Origin: Roseivivax lentus
GTDB lineage: Bacteria > Pseudomonadota > Alphaproteobacteria > Rhodobacterales > Rhodobacteraceae
Reading direction: 5' to 3'
Assembly: GCF_900156805.1 (NCBI RefSeq)
Contig: NZ_FTOQ01000007.1
Coordinates: 1-64,000 of the forward strand
Length of the DNA stretch: 64,000 bases
Shown here: piece by piece, positions 32,113 through 41,470 of the stretch
Numbering within the stretch: position 1 is the first letter of the stretch
Layout of the letters: each line of letters starts with the position of its first letter
Translations under genes and position numbers: made by a program
Notes under the pieces: model-generated
Told to the model about the DNA's origin: nothing
What the model saw: the letters and a program-made list of their open reading frames with translations, nothing else
Databases searched by the model: none

Positions 32113-32141
32113 GCCCGGGCGGTCGCCGTGACCGTCCGGGC
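32113..32141 (+). terminator. terminator after the PaaG-like gene
   Basis: A 12-pair GC stem with one G-U (32113-32124 with 32130-32141) is followed by GTCTTCTGTCT, 21 nt after the stop. Confidence 0.65.
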
Positions 32142-32164
32142 GTCTTCTGTCTGCCTGGTCGCGT

Positions 32165-32287
32165 TCAGGTGATCATGGTCGTGAGCGCCTCGCCTTCCTC
32201 GGCCTGATCGGCATCGCCGAGATCCGTCGCGCCGCCGCGGGCGTTGCCCTCGGGACCGGCGCTGTACTCTGGGGCCCGGGGGCGCAC
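32165..32287 (-). CDS. possible 40-aa acidic peptide
   Basis: A GTG-started frame encodes a short acidic peptide whose C-terminal part (E-Y-S-A-G-P-E-G-N-A and E-E-G-E-A-L-T-T-M-I-T) has natural composition and GC-rich third positions. It lies between the gltA terminator and the paaG terminator. There is no ribosome-binding site or promoter to support it, and it would start just past the gltA terminator. It could be a real small protein or chance. Confidence 0.2.
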   Translation of the reverse strand: MRPRAPEYSAGPEGNARGGATDLGDADQAEEGEALTTMIT

Positions 32288-32305
32288 CGGCGTAGCGAAA
32301 CTTAA

Positions 32306-32334
32306 ACGGCCGTGGCAGTCTGTGCCACGGCCGT
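32306..32334 (-). terminator. terminator of gltA
   Basis: A perfect 12-bp stem (32306-32317 with 32323-32334) around a five-base loop is followed on the minus strand by TTAAGTTT, 24 nt after the gltA stop. Confidence 0.85.
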
Positions 32335-32357
32335 TCTCCGTCGTCCGGTCGGGTCGC

Positions 32358-33653
32358 TCAGCGCGTTTCGATATCGACGTAATCGCGCTGGGTCGAGCCG
32401 AGATAGAGCTGCCGGGGTCGCCCGATCTTGTTCTGCGGATCGTTCAGCATCTCTTTCCACTGGCTCACCCAGCCCACCGTGCGCGACAGCGCGAAGATCG
32501 GCGTGAACATCGATGTGGGGAAGCCCATCGCCTCGAGGATGATCCCCGAATAGAAATCCACGTTCGGGAACAGCTTCTTCTCCGCGAAATAGGGATCGTC
32601 CAGCGCGGCCCGCTCCAGTTCCTTCGCGGTGGCGAGGACGGGGTTGTTCTCGATCCCCATCAGGTCGAGCACCTCGTCGGCGGATTGCTTCATGACCTTC
32701 GCGCGCGGGTCGAAGTTCTTGTAGACCCGGTGGCCGAAGCCCATCAGGCGGAACGGATCGTTCTTGTCCTTGGCGCGCGCGATGTATTCGGGGATGTTCT
32801 CGGGCGAGCCGATTTCCTTCAGCATCTCGAGGCAGGCCTGGTTCGCGCCGCCATGGGCGGGACCCCAGAGGCAGGCGACACCGGCGGCGATGCAGGCAAA
32901 CGGGTTCGCGCCCGAGGACGAGGCCAGGCGCACCGTCGAGGTCGAGGCGTTCTGCTCGTGATCCGCGTGCAGTGTGAAGATCCGGTCCATGGCGCGGGCG
33001 AGGATCGGGTCGACCACGTATTCCTCGGCCGGCACGGCGAAGCACATATGCAGGAAGTTCGCCGCGTAGGACAGGTCGTTGCGCGGATAGACGAAGGGCT
33101 GGCCGACCGAATACTTGTAGGCCCAGGCCGCGATGGTGGGCATCTTGGCGATCAGGCGATGCGAGGCCACTTCGCGTTGATAGGGGTCCGAGATATCGGT
33201 CGAGTCGTGGTAGAAGGCCGACATCGCGCCCACGACGCCGACCATGATCGCCATCGGATGCGCGTCGCGACGGAAGCCGCGGAAGAAGTTCACCATCTGC
33301 TCGTGCAGCATGGTGTGGCGGGTGATCGTGGTCTCGAATTCCTCGAGCTGCGCGGCGGTGGGCAATTCGCCGTAAAGCAGCAGGTAGCAGACCTCGAGGT
33401 AATGCGATTTCGAGGCCAGCTGGTCGATCGGATAGCCGCGATGCAGAAGCTCGCCCTTGTCGCCGTCGATGAAGGTGATCGTCGAGTCGCAGCTTGCCGT
33501 CGAGGTATAGCCGGGATCGTAGGTGAAGACGCCCGCCTGCGCGTAGAGCTTGCGGATGTCGATCACGTCGGGGCCCGCGGTCGGCGAATAGATCGGGAGG
33601 TCGTAGGACTGCCCGTCGATGGAGATCGTTGCGTTCTTGGAGCTGTCAGCCAT
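32358..33653 (-). CDS. gltA: citrate synthase
   Basis: GltA condenses oxaloacetate and acetyl-CoA to citrate at the entry of the TCA cycle. The 431-residue protein is the large Gram-negative type, with the N-terminal beta-rich extension ([15 protein letters not shown]). The catalytic residues lie in [18 protein letters not shown] and N-V-D-F-Y-S-G. The ATG at 33653 (M-A-D-S-S-K-N) fits the family start. It follows gltX on the same strand after 103 nt. A second citrate-synthase-fold protein at 51944-52711 is much shorter and has a different context. Confidence 0.98.
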   Translation of the reverse strand: MADSSKNATISIDGQSYDLPIYSPTAGPDVIDIRKLYAQAGVFTYDPGYTSTASCDSTITFIDGDKGELLHRGYPIDQLASKSHYLEVCYLLLYGELPTAAQLEEFETTITRHTMLHEQMVNFFRGFRRDAHPMAIMVGVVGAMSAFYHDSTDISDPYQREVASHRLIAKMPTIAAWAYKYSVGQPFVYPRNDLSYAANFLHMCFAVPAEEYVVDPILARAMDRIFTLHADHEQNASTSTVRLASSSGANPFACIAAGVACLWGPAHGGANQACLEMLKEIGSPENIPEYIARAKDKNDPFRLMGFGHRVYKNFDPRAKVMKQSADEVLDLMGIENNPVLATAKELERAALDDPYFAEKKLFPNVDFYSGIILEAMGFPTSMFTPIFALSRTVGWVSQWKEMLNDPQNKIGRPRQLYLGSTQRDYVDIETR

Positions 33654-33756
33654 GCCGTCATCCCTTCCTGTCATTCCCGACCCGCCGTATCGCCCGGCGG
33701 GCACCATTGTTCCAGGACACTCAGGTCCGGCGTGCCGGGCCCGGGGCGGCTGCCCG

Positions 33757-35169
33757 TCAGGCTTCGGCGCGTCCCGCCTGTTCGAGCCTGAGGAGCGTCT
33801 CCTCCGGCCCGAGAACAAGCATCATGTCGAACACGCTGGGCGTGACCGTGCGGCCGGCAAGCGCCGCGCGCAACGGGCCCGCCATCTTGCCGAATTTGAT
33901 GCCATGAGCGTCCGCGACAGCGTTGGTCGCTGCCTCTAGTCCGTCACGCGACCAGCTAGCATTTTGCAGATGCGGCGTCAATTCTTTCAGTATACCACGG
34001 GATACATCATCCAGCGCCTTCGCCGCCTTCTCGTCCGGATCGACGGGCGCGGAGGTGAGCACAAAATGCGCCTTTTCAAGAAGTTCCGGCAATGTCTTCG
34101 CGCGATCCTTGAGGCAATACATCGCCCGCATCAGCCCGTCTTTTTGCGCCTCGGTCAATGGCACATCGCCCTTGGCCGCCAGATATCGCGTGATTTCATG
34201 CAGCAGCGCAGCATCCTCCATCACCGCGATGTGCTGGCCGCAGACGTTTTCGAGCTTCTTGAAGTCGAGCCGCGCGGGCGATTTGCCGATTCCGTCGAGG
34301 TCGAACCACTCCTGCGCCTGTTCATCGGTGAAGAACTCGTCGTCGCCATGGCTCCAGCCCAGCCGCGCGAGGTAATTGCGCATGCCCGCCGCCGGGTAGC
34401 CCATCACCTGGTATTCCTCGAGCCCGACCGCGCCATGGCGCTTGGACAGCTTCTTGCCGTCGGGGCCGTGAATGAGCGGGATATGCGCGTAGACGGGCAG
34501 GTCCCAGCCCATCGCGGTGTAGATCCCCATCTGCCGCGCGGCGTTGTTGAGGTGGTCGTCGCCCCGGATCACATGCGTCACGCCCATATCATGGTCGTCC
34601 ACCACCACGGCCAGCATGTAGACGGGCGTCCCATCGGAGCGCAGCAGGATCATGTCGTCGAGCTGGTCGTTGCCGATGCGCACATCGCCCTGCACGGCGT
34701 CGCGGATCACAGTCTCGCCGGTTTCGGGAGCCTTGAGGCGGATGGCGAAGGGCGCGTCCTCGGGATGGGTGGCGGGATCGGCGTCGCGCCAGGGCGAACG
34801 GAACAGGGTCGAGCGGCCCTCGGCCCGGGCGGCCTCGCGGAAGGCCTCGATCTCCTCCTGCGTGGAGAAGCACTTGTAGGCCGCGCCCTTGTCGAGAAGC
34901 GCGTGCGCCACCTCCGCATGCCGGTCCGCGCGGGCGGCCTGGCTCACCACCTCGCCGTCATGGTCGAGCCCCAGCCAGTCGAGCCCCTGCAGGATCGCCG
35001 CGGTGGCCTCGGGCGTGGAGCGCGCGCGGTCGGTATCCTCGATCCGGAGCAGGAACGTGCCGCCGCGGCCGCGCGCGTAGAGCCAGTTGAACAGCGCCGT
35101 GCGGGCGCCGCCGATATGCAGGTACCCCGTGGGCGAGGGGGCGAAGCGGGTGACGACCTTCTGGGACAT
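33757..35169 (-). CDS. gltX: glutamyl-tRNA synthetase
   Basis: GltX is a class I aminoacyl-tRNA synthetase charging tRNA-Glu (and, in many alphaproteobacteria, tRNA-Gln for later amidation). The 470-residue protein has [13 protein letters not shown] (9-21, the HIGH motif) and K-K-L-S-K-R-H-G (the KMSKS motif) near 240, followed by the helical anticodon-binding domain. The ATG at 35169 was chosen because it places the HIGH motif at the usual distance. It is divergent from comEC across 80 bp and upstream of gltA. Confidence 0.97.
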   Translation of the reverse strand: MSQKVVTRFAPSPTGYLHIGGARTALFNWLYARGRGGTFLLRIEDTDRARSTPEATAAILQGLDWLGLDHDGEVVSQAARADRHAEVAHALLDKGAAYKCFSTQEEIEAFREAARAEGRSTLFRSPWRDADPATHPEDAPFAIRLKAPETGETVIRDAVQGDVRIGNDQLDDMILLRSDGTPVYMLAVVVDDHDMGVTHVIRGDDHLNNAARQMGIYTAMGWDLPVYAHIPLIHGPDGKKLSKRHGAVGLEEYQVMGYPAAGMRNYLARLGWSHGDDEFFTDEQAQEWFDLDGIGKSPARLDFKKLENVCGQHIAVMEDAALLHEITRYLAAKGDVPLTEAQKDGLMRAMYCLKDRAKTLPELLEKAHFVLTSAPVDPDEKAAKALDDVSRGILKELTPHLQNASWSRDGLEAATNAVADAHGIKFGKMAGPLRAALAGRTVTPSVFDMMLVLGPEETLLRLEQAGRAEA

Positions 35170-35249
35170 GGGGCGAGTGTTAACCTTTCGATAACCAAGG
35201 GCGCGCAGAATGCTGCGGACCCATATCACGCGGGGCCGGGAGGACAAGC

Positions 35250-37298
35250 ATGGGCCGGTTCTGGACCGCCATGGAAAACGCTCTCGCGTCCCAGTCGGGC
35301 GCGCTCTTCCCGTGGCTCGCGGTGCTGCTCGGGGCGGGGGTCGGGTTCTATTTCAGCCTGCCGGTGGAACCGGCCCCATGGGCACTTGCGGGGCTCGGCA
35401 TCGCCGGCGCTGCCGGTGTGGTGCTGGCCGCCCGGTCGGGTCTGCTGGCGGCGGCGCTTCTTTTCTGCGTGGCGATGCCCGCGCTCGGGGTCGGCATCGC
35501 CGGTCTGCGCGCGCAGATTGTCGCGACACCGCTGATCGAGGGGCGCTATTACGGTCCGATCGAGGGGCGCATCGTCGCGCTCGACCGTTCGGCCTCGGAC
35601 AAGCCGCGCCTGACGCTCGACCGGGTCGTGCTGCCCTGGCTGCCGCCCGAGAAGACGCCCCGCCGCGTGCGGCTGTCGCTGCATGGCGATCAGCGCTGGC
35701 TCGATCCGGTGCCGGGCGCGACGGTGATCCTGACCGGGCATCTGTCGGCGCCGCAGGGCCCGGTGGAGCCGGGCGGCTTCGATTTCCGCCGCCACGCCTG
35801 GTTCCAGTCCCTGGGCGAGGTGGGCTATACCCGCAGCCCGGTTCTGCAGCTGCGCGACGGCGATGGCGCGCTGCCGGTCGCGCTCTTGCGCCACCGCCTC
35901 GGCGGGCGCATTCGCGACACGCTTGGCGGCGATCGCGGTGCCGTCGCGGCGGCGATCCTTGTGGGCGACCGCAGCGGCATCACGCCCGGCGCGCTGACCG
36001 CCCTGCGGGAGGCCAATCTCGCGCATCTCCTGGCGATTTCCGGGTTGCACATGGGGCTCGTGGCCGGGCTGGTCTTCGCCGGGCTGCGGCTCTGCCTCGT
36101 GGCGCTGCCCGGCATCGGCCTGCGCTGGCCGGTCAAGAAGATCGCCGCGTTTGGCGCGCTGGTCGCGGCGGCGGCCTACCTGGCACTCTCGGGGGGCAAC
36201 GTGGCCACCCAGCGCGCATTCGTGATGGTGTCGGTCATGCTGGTGGCGGTGCTGATCGACCGGCGGTCGCTGTCGTTGCGCTCGGTCGCGCTGGCCGCGC
36301 TGATCGTGCTGTGCCTGACGCCCGAAGCGCTTCTGGGCCCCGGCTTCCAGATGTCCTTCGCCGCCACCACGGCGCTGGTCGGCGCTTTCGCCGCCTGGCG
36401 CAACCGCGGCTTCGAAGGGCGCTTGCCCGGCTGGGCGCGCGGTGCGGCGGCGGTGGTGTTGTCCTCCGCCGTGGCGGGCGCCGCGACCGCCCCTTTCGCC
36501 ATGGCGCATTTCAACATCGTGTCGCATTTCGGTCTCGTGGCGAACCTGCTTGCCGTGCCGCTTATGGGGGTTCTGGTCATGCCCGCGGGGCTTCTGGCGC
36601 TGGCGGCGATGCCGCTCGGGCTCGAGGCGCTGCCGCTTTGGGTCATGGGCGCCGGGCTCGACTGGATCCTCGGCGTTGCGCGCACGGTGTCCGACCTGCC
36701 GGGGGCCGTCGGACAGATCAAGGCGCCGCCGACTTCGGTCCTGCCGCTGGTCGCGGCTGCCGGGCTGATCTTCATCCTGTGGCGGAGGCGTGGACGTTAT
36801 GCAGCCGCCCTTCCGGCACTTGCCGCGGTGGCGATGTGGGGGCTGAGCGACCGCCCGGATATCCTGATCGCCCGCGACGGCGCGCTTGTCGGCGTGATGA
36901 CGGCCGAGGGCCGGGCCCTGTCCAAGGCGCGCGGGGCAGGCTTCACCGCCCGGCTCTGGGTGGAGAATGACGGGGAGCGGATTTCCCAGGAAAATGCTGC
37001 GGATCGTTGGGCGGCGCTCGAAGGGCGGATCGTGCATCTGTCGCGCAAAAGCGATCTCGCGGGCTTCGGCGGGTGCGACGCGCAGATGCTGGTGATCAGC
37101 GTCTATCCGCTGGAGGACGGTTCAGGCTGCACGATCATCGGTCCGGCGGAGCTGTCCCGGAACGGGTCCATGGCCATCACGCGCAGTGAAGCGGGGCTCC
37201 GGATCACAACCGCACGTGCCTTGGCGGGTCAGAGGCCTTGGAGCGAAACCTGGCCTGCGGATGCGCCCCGCACCATCGCGCAGCGCGGCGTGCCCTGA
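35250..37298 (+). CDS. comEC: ComEC/Rec2-family DNA-uptake channel protein
   Basis: This 682-residue inner-membrane protein is of the competence channel family, which passes single-stranded DNA to the cytoplasm. The N-terminal DUF4131 part (about 15-200, two membrane helices plus an OB-like region) precedes the Competence domain with the hallmark [12 protein letters not shown] (about 257-268) and many membrane helices. The C-terminal region after about 520 looks like a remnant of the metallo-beta-lactamase domain, but the H-x-H-x-D-H zinc motif is absent. GGGAGGA precedes the ATG at 35250. It converges on lexA with an 8-bp gap. In Rhodobacterales ComEC is also needed for receiving GTA DNA. 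Confidence 0.93.
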   Translation: MGRFWTAMENALASQSGALFPWLAVLLGAGVGFYFSLPVEPAPWALAGLGIAGAAGVVLAARSGLLAAALLFCVAMPALGVGIAGLRAQIVATPLIEGRYYGPIEGRIVALDRSASDKPRLTLDRVVLPWLPPEKTPRRVRLSLHGDQRWLDPVPGATVILTGHLSAPQGPVEPGGFDFRRHAWFQSLGEVGYTRSPVLQLRDGDGALPVALLRHRLGGRIRDTLGGDRGAVAAAILVGDRSGITPGALTALREANLAHLLAISGLHMGLVAGLVFAGLRLCLVALPGIGLRWPVKKIAAFGALVAAAAYLALSGGNVATQRAFVMVSVMLVAVLIDRRSLSLRSVALAALIVLCLTPEALLGPGFQMSFAATTALVGAFAAWRNRGFEGRLPGWARGAAAVVLSSAVAGAATAPFAMAHFNIVSHFGLVANLLAVPLMGVLVMPAGLLALAAMPLGLEALPLWVMGAGLDWILGVARTVSDLPGAVGQIKAPPTSVLPLVAAAGLIFILWRRRGRYAAALPALAAVAMWGLSDRPDILIARDGALVGVMTAEGRALSKARGAGFTARLWVENDGERISQENAADRWAALEGRIVHLSRKSDLAGFGGCDAQMLVISVYPLEDGSGCTIIGPAELSRNGSMAITRSEAGLRITTARALAGQRPWSETWPADAPRTIAQRGVP

Positions 37299-37306
37299 GG
37301 CGCCGA

Positions 37307-38005
37307 TCAATAGGTGCGGATCAGCCCGACGAGCCGGCCCTGAACCGACACGTCGCCGCGCGGCAGGATCCGCGGCTCATAGGCCGGGTTGGCCGCTTCG
37401 AGGATGATCATGTCGTCCTTGCGCTTGAACCGCTTGAGCGTGGCCTCGTAGCCCTGCACCTGCGCCACGACGATATCGCCGTTCTGCGCCTCGCCGGTTT
37501 CGCGGATCACCACCACGTCGCCGTCATTGATGCCGGCATCGATCATCGAGTCGCCCTTCACCTCAAGCGCGTAATGACGGCCCGATCCCGACAGCATCTG
37601 CCCGGGCACGGCGATTTCCGGCGGAATGTCGTTCAGCGCCTCGATCGGTGCGCCCGCGGCGATGCGCCCCAGGATCGGCAGGTCCATGGAATGGCTGGCG
37701 GAAACCGGCTGCGCCCCGGCGGGCCGGGACGAAGCGGCATCGCCCTCGATCACGCGTGGCTGGAACCCGCCCTGCGGCGCGCCTCCGAGCGTTTCGGGCA
37801 GTTTCACGATCTCGATGGCGCGCGCCCTATGGGCAAGACGGCGGATGAAGCCGCGCTCCTCCAGCGCCGTGATGAGGCGGTGAATGCCGGATTTCGACCG
37901 CAGGTCGAGCGCTTCCTTCATTTCATCGAAGCTGGGCGGCACACCATCCCGTTGCAGGCGACGGTTGATGAAGTCCAAAAGATCGAGTTGTTTCTTGGTC
38001 AGCAT
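37307..38005 (-). CDS. lexA: LexA repressor
   Basis: LexA represses SOS genes and cleaves itself when activated by RecA. The 232-residue protein has an N-terminal winged helix (1 to about 65; [10 protein letters not shown] then S-K-S-G-I-H-R-L), a 50-residue linker, and an S24 peptidase domain. The cleavage site is A117-G118 in R-I-A-A-G-A-P, the nucleophile S153 in K-G-D-S-M and the general base K191 in A-T-L-K-R-F. The alphaproteobacterial SOS box GTTC-N7-GTTC lies 30-44 nt upstream, showing autoregulation. It is divergent from the NagK-like kinase. Confidence 0.98.
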   Translation of the reverse strand: MLTKKQLDLLDFINRRLQRDGVPPSFDEMKEALDLRSKSGIHRLITALEERGFIRRLAHRARAIEIVKLPETLGGAPQGGFQPRVIEGDAASSRPAGAQPVSASHSMDLPILGRIAAGAPIEALNDIPPEIAVPGQMLSGSGRHYALEVKGDSMIDAGINDGDVVVIRETGEAQNGDIVVAQVQGYEATLKRFKRKDDMIILEAANPAYEPRILPRGDVSVQGRLVGLIRTY

Positions 38006-38034
38006 GGGGCCGCCTCCAGCAGGTGTTCGGTTTT

Positions 38035-38049
38035 GTTCTACCTGTGTTC
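38035..38049. promoter_or_regulatory. LexA (SOS) box
   Basis: GTTC-TACCTGT-GTTC matches the alphaproteobacterial direct-repeat SOS box exactly (GTTC-N7-GTTC). It lies between lexA and the divergent kinase gene. An additional GTTC at 38025-38028 gives a six-base spacing and is a weaker match. Confidence 0.85.
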
Positions 38050-38117
38050 GCGTTTTGTGTCAACCGCTTACCGAATCGGTCTCCGGGGCCGAGAGCATCG
38101 CCGACAAGAGGTCTTTC

Positions 38118-38993
38118 GTGACGCCATCCGTTCCGCATGACGCGGCCATTGGGCCGGTGATCGCCGCCGATGGCGGCGGTTCGCGCTGCCGTCTGGCGCT
38201 CGATACCGGTCATCGTGTGCATCACATCGAGATGGGCGCCTGCAACCTGACATCGGATTTCAATCAAGGTATCAGGATATTACGGGAAGGACTTCATCTA
38301 TTGTCTGAAGAATCTGCGCAGCCGCTGACAGACATCCCCGCCGTGTTCGCGCTGGCCGGTGTGGTCTCGGACGACATCGCTCGGCAGGCCGAGACGGCGC
38401 TGCCGCTGGCGCGGGTGCGGGTCTGCGAGGATCGCTTGGCCGCTTTGCGCGGTGCGCTCGGGAAGGATGACGGGGCGGTTCTGCATGCGGGCACCGGATC
38501 CTTCTTGGCCCGGCAACAAGACGGGCGCGCGCGCTTCGCCGGTGGTTGGGGACCGCAGCTTGGCGATGAGGGGTCGGGATACTGGATCGGTCGCGAAGCG
38601 CTGCGCCACGGCCTGCGCGTCTTCGAGAAGCGTGCCGCGCCGGGCGATCTCGCGCGTTGGCTTGGCGCCGAGATCGGCGCGGGGCCGGCTTTGATCGCCT
38701 TCGCGCGCTCCGGGAGCGTGAAATCCATCGCGGCGCTGGCGCCCTGCGTCGTCGACGCTGCCGCGAGCGATCCGGCGGCGGGTGATATCCTCTCCCGCGC
38801 CGCGACGCATCTGGCCGATAATCTCGCGGATTTGTCGGATGATCTGCCGCAGCGATTGTGCCTGACCGGAGGTGTTGCGCCGCATCTCGAACCCTACCTG
38901 CCTTCGGCGCTGCAGGCACGTGTGACCGCGCCCGATGGCACGCCGCTCGACGGGGCGCTTGCGATGGCGCGCGACCTGGCGGTGGCGCAATGA
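38118..38993 (+). CDS. N-acetylglucosamine kinase-like protein (BadF/BadG/BcrA ATPase family)
   Basis: This 291-residue ASKHA-fold kinase has the phosphate-1 motif A-D-G-G-G-S-R-C-R-L (17-26), an adenosine-side L-H-A-G-T-G-S-F-L near 126, and G-D-E-G-S-G-Y-W-I-G-R near 150. These match bacterial N-acetylglucosamine/glucosamine kinases. The start is GTG at 38118, preceded by AGAGG. It overlaps nagA by 4 nt (ATGA), so the pair would phosphorylate GlcNAc and deacetylate the product. Glucosamine kinase activity is an alternative. The SOS box of lexA lies 69 nt upstream. Confidence 0.85.
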   Translation: MTPSVPHDAAIGPVIAADGGGSRCRLALDTGHRVHHIEMGACNLTSDFNQGIRILREGLHLLSEESAQPLTDIPAVFALAGVVSDDIARQAETALPLARVRVCEDRLAALRGALGKDDGAVLHAGTGSFLARQQDGRARFAGGWGPQLGDEGSGYWIGREALRHGLRVFEKRAAPGDLARWLGAEIGAGPALIAFARSGSVKSIAALAPCVVDAAASDPAAGDILSRAATHLADNLADLSDDLPQRLCLTGGVAPHLEPYLPSALQARVTAPDGTPLDGALAMARDLAVAQ

Positions 38994-40111
38994 GCGGGCC
39001 GGTCGAGACCTTCCGGGGGGCGATCTTCGACGGTGAAGTGCTGCATGAGGATCGAAGTATAAACATCATAAATAGAAAGATTATTTCGTTTAGTGCGGAG
39101 AATGATGCGCCCGTCGTCAACCTTCAGGGCGACATCCTCGCGCCGGGCTTCGTGGACCTTCAGGTCAATGGCGGCGGCGGCGTGAATTTCAATGACGATC
39201 CGTCTCCGGAGACCTTGCGGCGCATCGCCGAGGCGCATCGCGGACTGGGCGCCACGTCCATCCTGCCGACACTCATCACCGACCGCCCGGAGGTGACAAG
39301 CCGGGCCATCGACGCGGCCATCGCGGCATGCCGGGATCGGGTGCCCGGCATCGCGGGCCTGCATCTCGAGGGGCCGCATCTGTCCCGGGCCAGATGCGGG
39401 GCGCATCCGCCCGATCTGATCCGTCCGATGGACGACGCCGATCTGGCGGACCTCTGTGCAGCCGCGGCGCGCTTGCCCTGCCTGTTGGTCACCGTCGCAC
39501 CGGAAGGCGTCTCGGTGGCGCAGGTCAGCGCGATGGCCCGGGCGGGCATCGTCGTCATGCTGGGGCACAGCGATTGCGATGGGGCCCGCGCGGCGCGCTA
39601 TTTCGCGGCCGGCGCCCAAGGTGTCACGCATCTCTTCAACGCGATGAGCCAGATGACGGCGCGAGCGCCGGGGCTGGTGGGGGCCGCGTTGTCCGCGGGC
39701 GTCTGGTGCGGGCTGATCGCGGACGGCGTGCACGTGGCGCCGATGGCGATGCGGGTCGCGCTGGCGGCGAATCCGCGGATCCTGCTGGTCAGCGACGCCA
39801 TGGCGGTGGCCGGAACGACGCTGACCGAATTTCACCTCGGAGATCGGCGCGTTCTGCGCAAGAACAATGAGTTGCGGCTCGAAGATGGGACGCTGGCCGG
39901 GGCCGATCTCGATCTGGCCCGGGCCGTCTCGGTTCTGACATCCGAGGCCGGAGACACGCTTGCGGGCGCGCTCGCACGGGTCACTTCGATGCCCGCGCGG
40001 CTCGCGGGCCTCGAAGGCGGCGCGGGCTTCCTGCGGCCCGGCGATCCGTTCCGGGCGGTGCGCCTCCGGCCCGGGCCGGAGGGGCTGCGCGTCGTCGAGA
40101 CCTACGGCTGA
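38990..40111 (+). CDS. nagA: N-acetylglucosamine-6-phosphate deacetylase
   Basis: NagA removes acetate from N-acetylglucosamine 6-phosphate, feeding amino-sugar use and wall recycling. The 373-residue amidohydrolase has L-A-P-G-F-V-D-L-Q-V-N-G (50-61), metal ligands E127 in H-L-E-G-P-H-L, H193 in G-H-S and H214 in T-H-L-F-N-A-M, and the catalytic D269 in V-S-D-A-M-A. It overlaps the upstream kinase gene. A short stretch (39051-39105, residues about 21-38) is strikingly AT-rich, with ATA and AGA codons unlike the rest of the gene. The stop abuts the convergent mltB-like gene with no gap. Confidence 0.95.
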   Translation: MSGPVETFRGAIFDGEVLHEDRSINIINRKIISFSAENDAPVVNLQGDILAPGFVDLQVNGGGGVNFNDDPSPETLRRIAEAHRGLGATSILPTLITDRPEVTSRAIDAAIAACRDRVPGIAGLHLEGPHLSRARCGAHPPDLIRPMDDADLADLCAAAARLPCLLVTVAPEGVSVAQVSAMARAGIVVMLGHSDCDGARAARYFAAGAQGVTHLFNAMSQMTARAPGLVGAALSAGVWCGLIADGVHVAPMAMRVALAANPRILLVSDAMAVAGTTLTEFHLGDRRVLRKNNELRLEDGTLAGADLDLARAVSVLTSEAGDTLAGALARVTSMPARLAGLEGGAGFLRPGDPFRAVRLRPGPEGLRVVETYG

Positions 40112-41347
40112 TCAGCGCGCGAGCGTCTGCAGCAAGGCGGGCGAGGGTGTGCCGGTGGGCGGCAGCCCGATGCTGGTCTGGTAGGCGCGGATGGCCTCTT
40201 CGGTGCGCGCCCCGATCACGCCGTCGGTGCCGCCCGTGTCGAAGCCGCGCGCGGTCAGCAATTCCTGCAGACGTTTGCGGTCATCGGCGGTCAAACCGGT
40301 CGCATCGGGCGGGAAATCCGCGGCCAGGGGCGGGCCGCCGGCCAGCCGCGAGGCCAGGTAACCCACGCCAAGCGCATAGTTTTCCGAGTTGTTGTAGCGC
40401 AGAATCACGTCGAAATTGCGCGACACGAGGAAGGCGGGGCCAGCGATGCCCATAGGGCGCAGGAGTGCGGACTCGCCAAGCGCCGGCAGCGCGCCGCCAC
40501 GGGCCGCGGTGACGCCCGAGGCCGACCAGGCGGACACGCTTCGCCGGGTGCCGCGGCCCGTGGGCAGGCCCTCGGGGGCACGGACTTCGAGGCCCCAGGG
40601 GCGGCCGCGCTGCCAGCCGCTGTCCGACAGGTACGCCGCCGCCGACGCCAGACCGTCGGTCGGGTCCTCCGACCAGATATCGCGCCGTCCGTCACCGCGG
40701 AAATCCACCGCATGCGCCTGGTAGGTGGTCGGAATGAACTGCGTATGACCCATCGCCCCGGCCCAGGATCCGGTCAGCTGCGCGGGCGTGGTGTCGCCCC
40801 GTTCGAGGATGCGCAAGGCGGCCAGAAGCTGCGCCTCGAAGAAATCGCCGCGCCGCCCGTCGAAGGCCAGCGTCGCCGTGGCCGAGATCACCGGGATGTC
40901 GCCGCGCCGTTCGCCGAAGCGGCTTTCCACGCCCCAGATTGCGCAGGTGATCGCGGCGGGCACGCCGTAGCGCGCTTCAATTTCGGACAGCAAGCCGCTG
41001 TATTGGTTGAATTTCCCGCGACCCGTCGTCACGCGCGCCTCGCCCGCGACGATGTTGAGGTAATCCTCGAAGCTGCGCTTGAACTCGGTCTGGTTGCGGT
41101 CGCGTTCGACCACGCCCGGCAGGAAGCCTGCGCCCTCGAACGCGCGGTTCAGCGTCGCCGCCGAGATCCCGCGGGACTGCGCCCGGCCGCGAAAATTCGC
41201 GACCCAGGCATCGAAGGCGGGGTTGGGCGCTGGAACAAGCCCCGGATCGCGGGCGGGGCTCGGGCCGACGGACGACATGCCACCGCTGCCGCATGCGGAC
41301 AGGAAGGCGGTGGCGCCGAGTGTGAACGTGCGGCGGGATAGGGTCAT
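40112..41347 (-). CDS. lytic murein transglycosylase (MltB type)
   Basis: The 411-residue protein cleaves peptidoglycan glycan strands with formation of 1,6-anhydro ends. The N-terminus combines a twin-arginine-like S-R-R-T-F-T-L with a lipobox L-S-A-C (Cys19), so it is probably an outer-membrane lipoprotein. The SLT_2/MltB domain (about 45-340) holds the catalytic E141 in W-G-V-E-S-R-F-G and the later G-A-M-G-H-T-Q-F-I-P. A C-terminal PG_binding_1 domain (about 350-409) follows. It converges on nagA with no intergenic space. Confidence 0.93.
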   Translation of the reverse strand: MTLSRRTFTLGATAFLSACGSGGMSSVGPSPARDPGLVPAPNPAFDAWVANFRGRAQSRGISAATLNRAFEGAGFLPGVVERDRNQTEFKRSFEDYLNIVAGEARVTTGRGKFNQYSGLLSEIEARYGVPAAITCAIWGVESRFGERRGDIPVISATATLAFDGRRGDFFEAQLLAALRILERGDTTPAQLTGSWAGAMGHTQFIPTTYQAHAVDFRGDGRRDIWSEDPTDGLASAAAYLSDSGWQRGRPWGLEVRAPEGLPTGRGTRRSVSAWSASGVTAARGGALPALGESALLRPMGIAGPAFLVSRNFDVILRYNNSENYALGVGYLASRLAGGPPLAADFPPDATGLTADDRKRLQELLTARGFDTGGTDGVIGARTEEAIRAYQTSIGLPPTGTPSPALLQTLAR

Positions 41348-41470
41348 GGCTGCTCTGCTCTGCCTCTTTGGGTCTGGGCCTGAGTCGAGTGTGCCGGGCG
41401 CGGGCGGGCCCTTCAAGCGCCCAATTGGCCAGGGCGGCAAGCCGCGCGCCGATGACGCCTGTCCCGGTCC

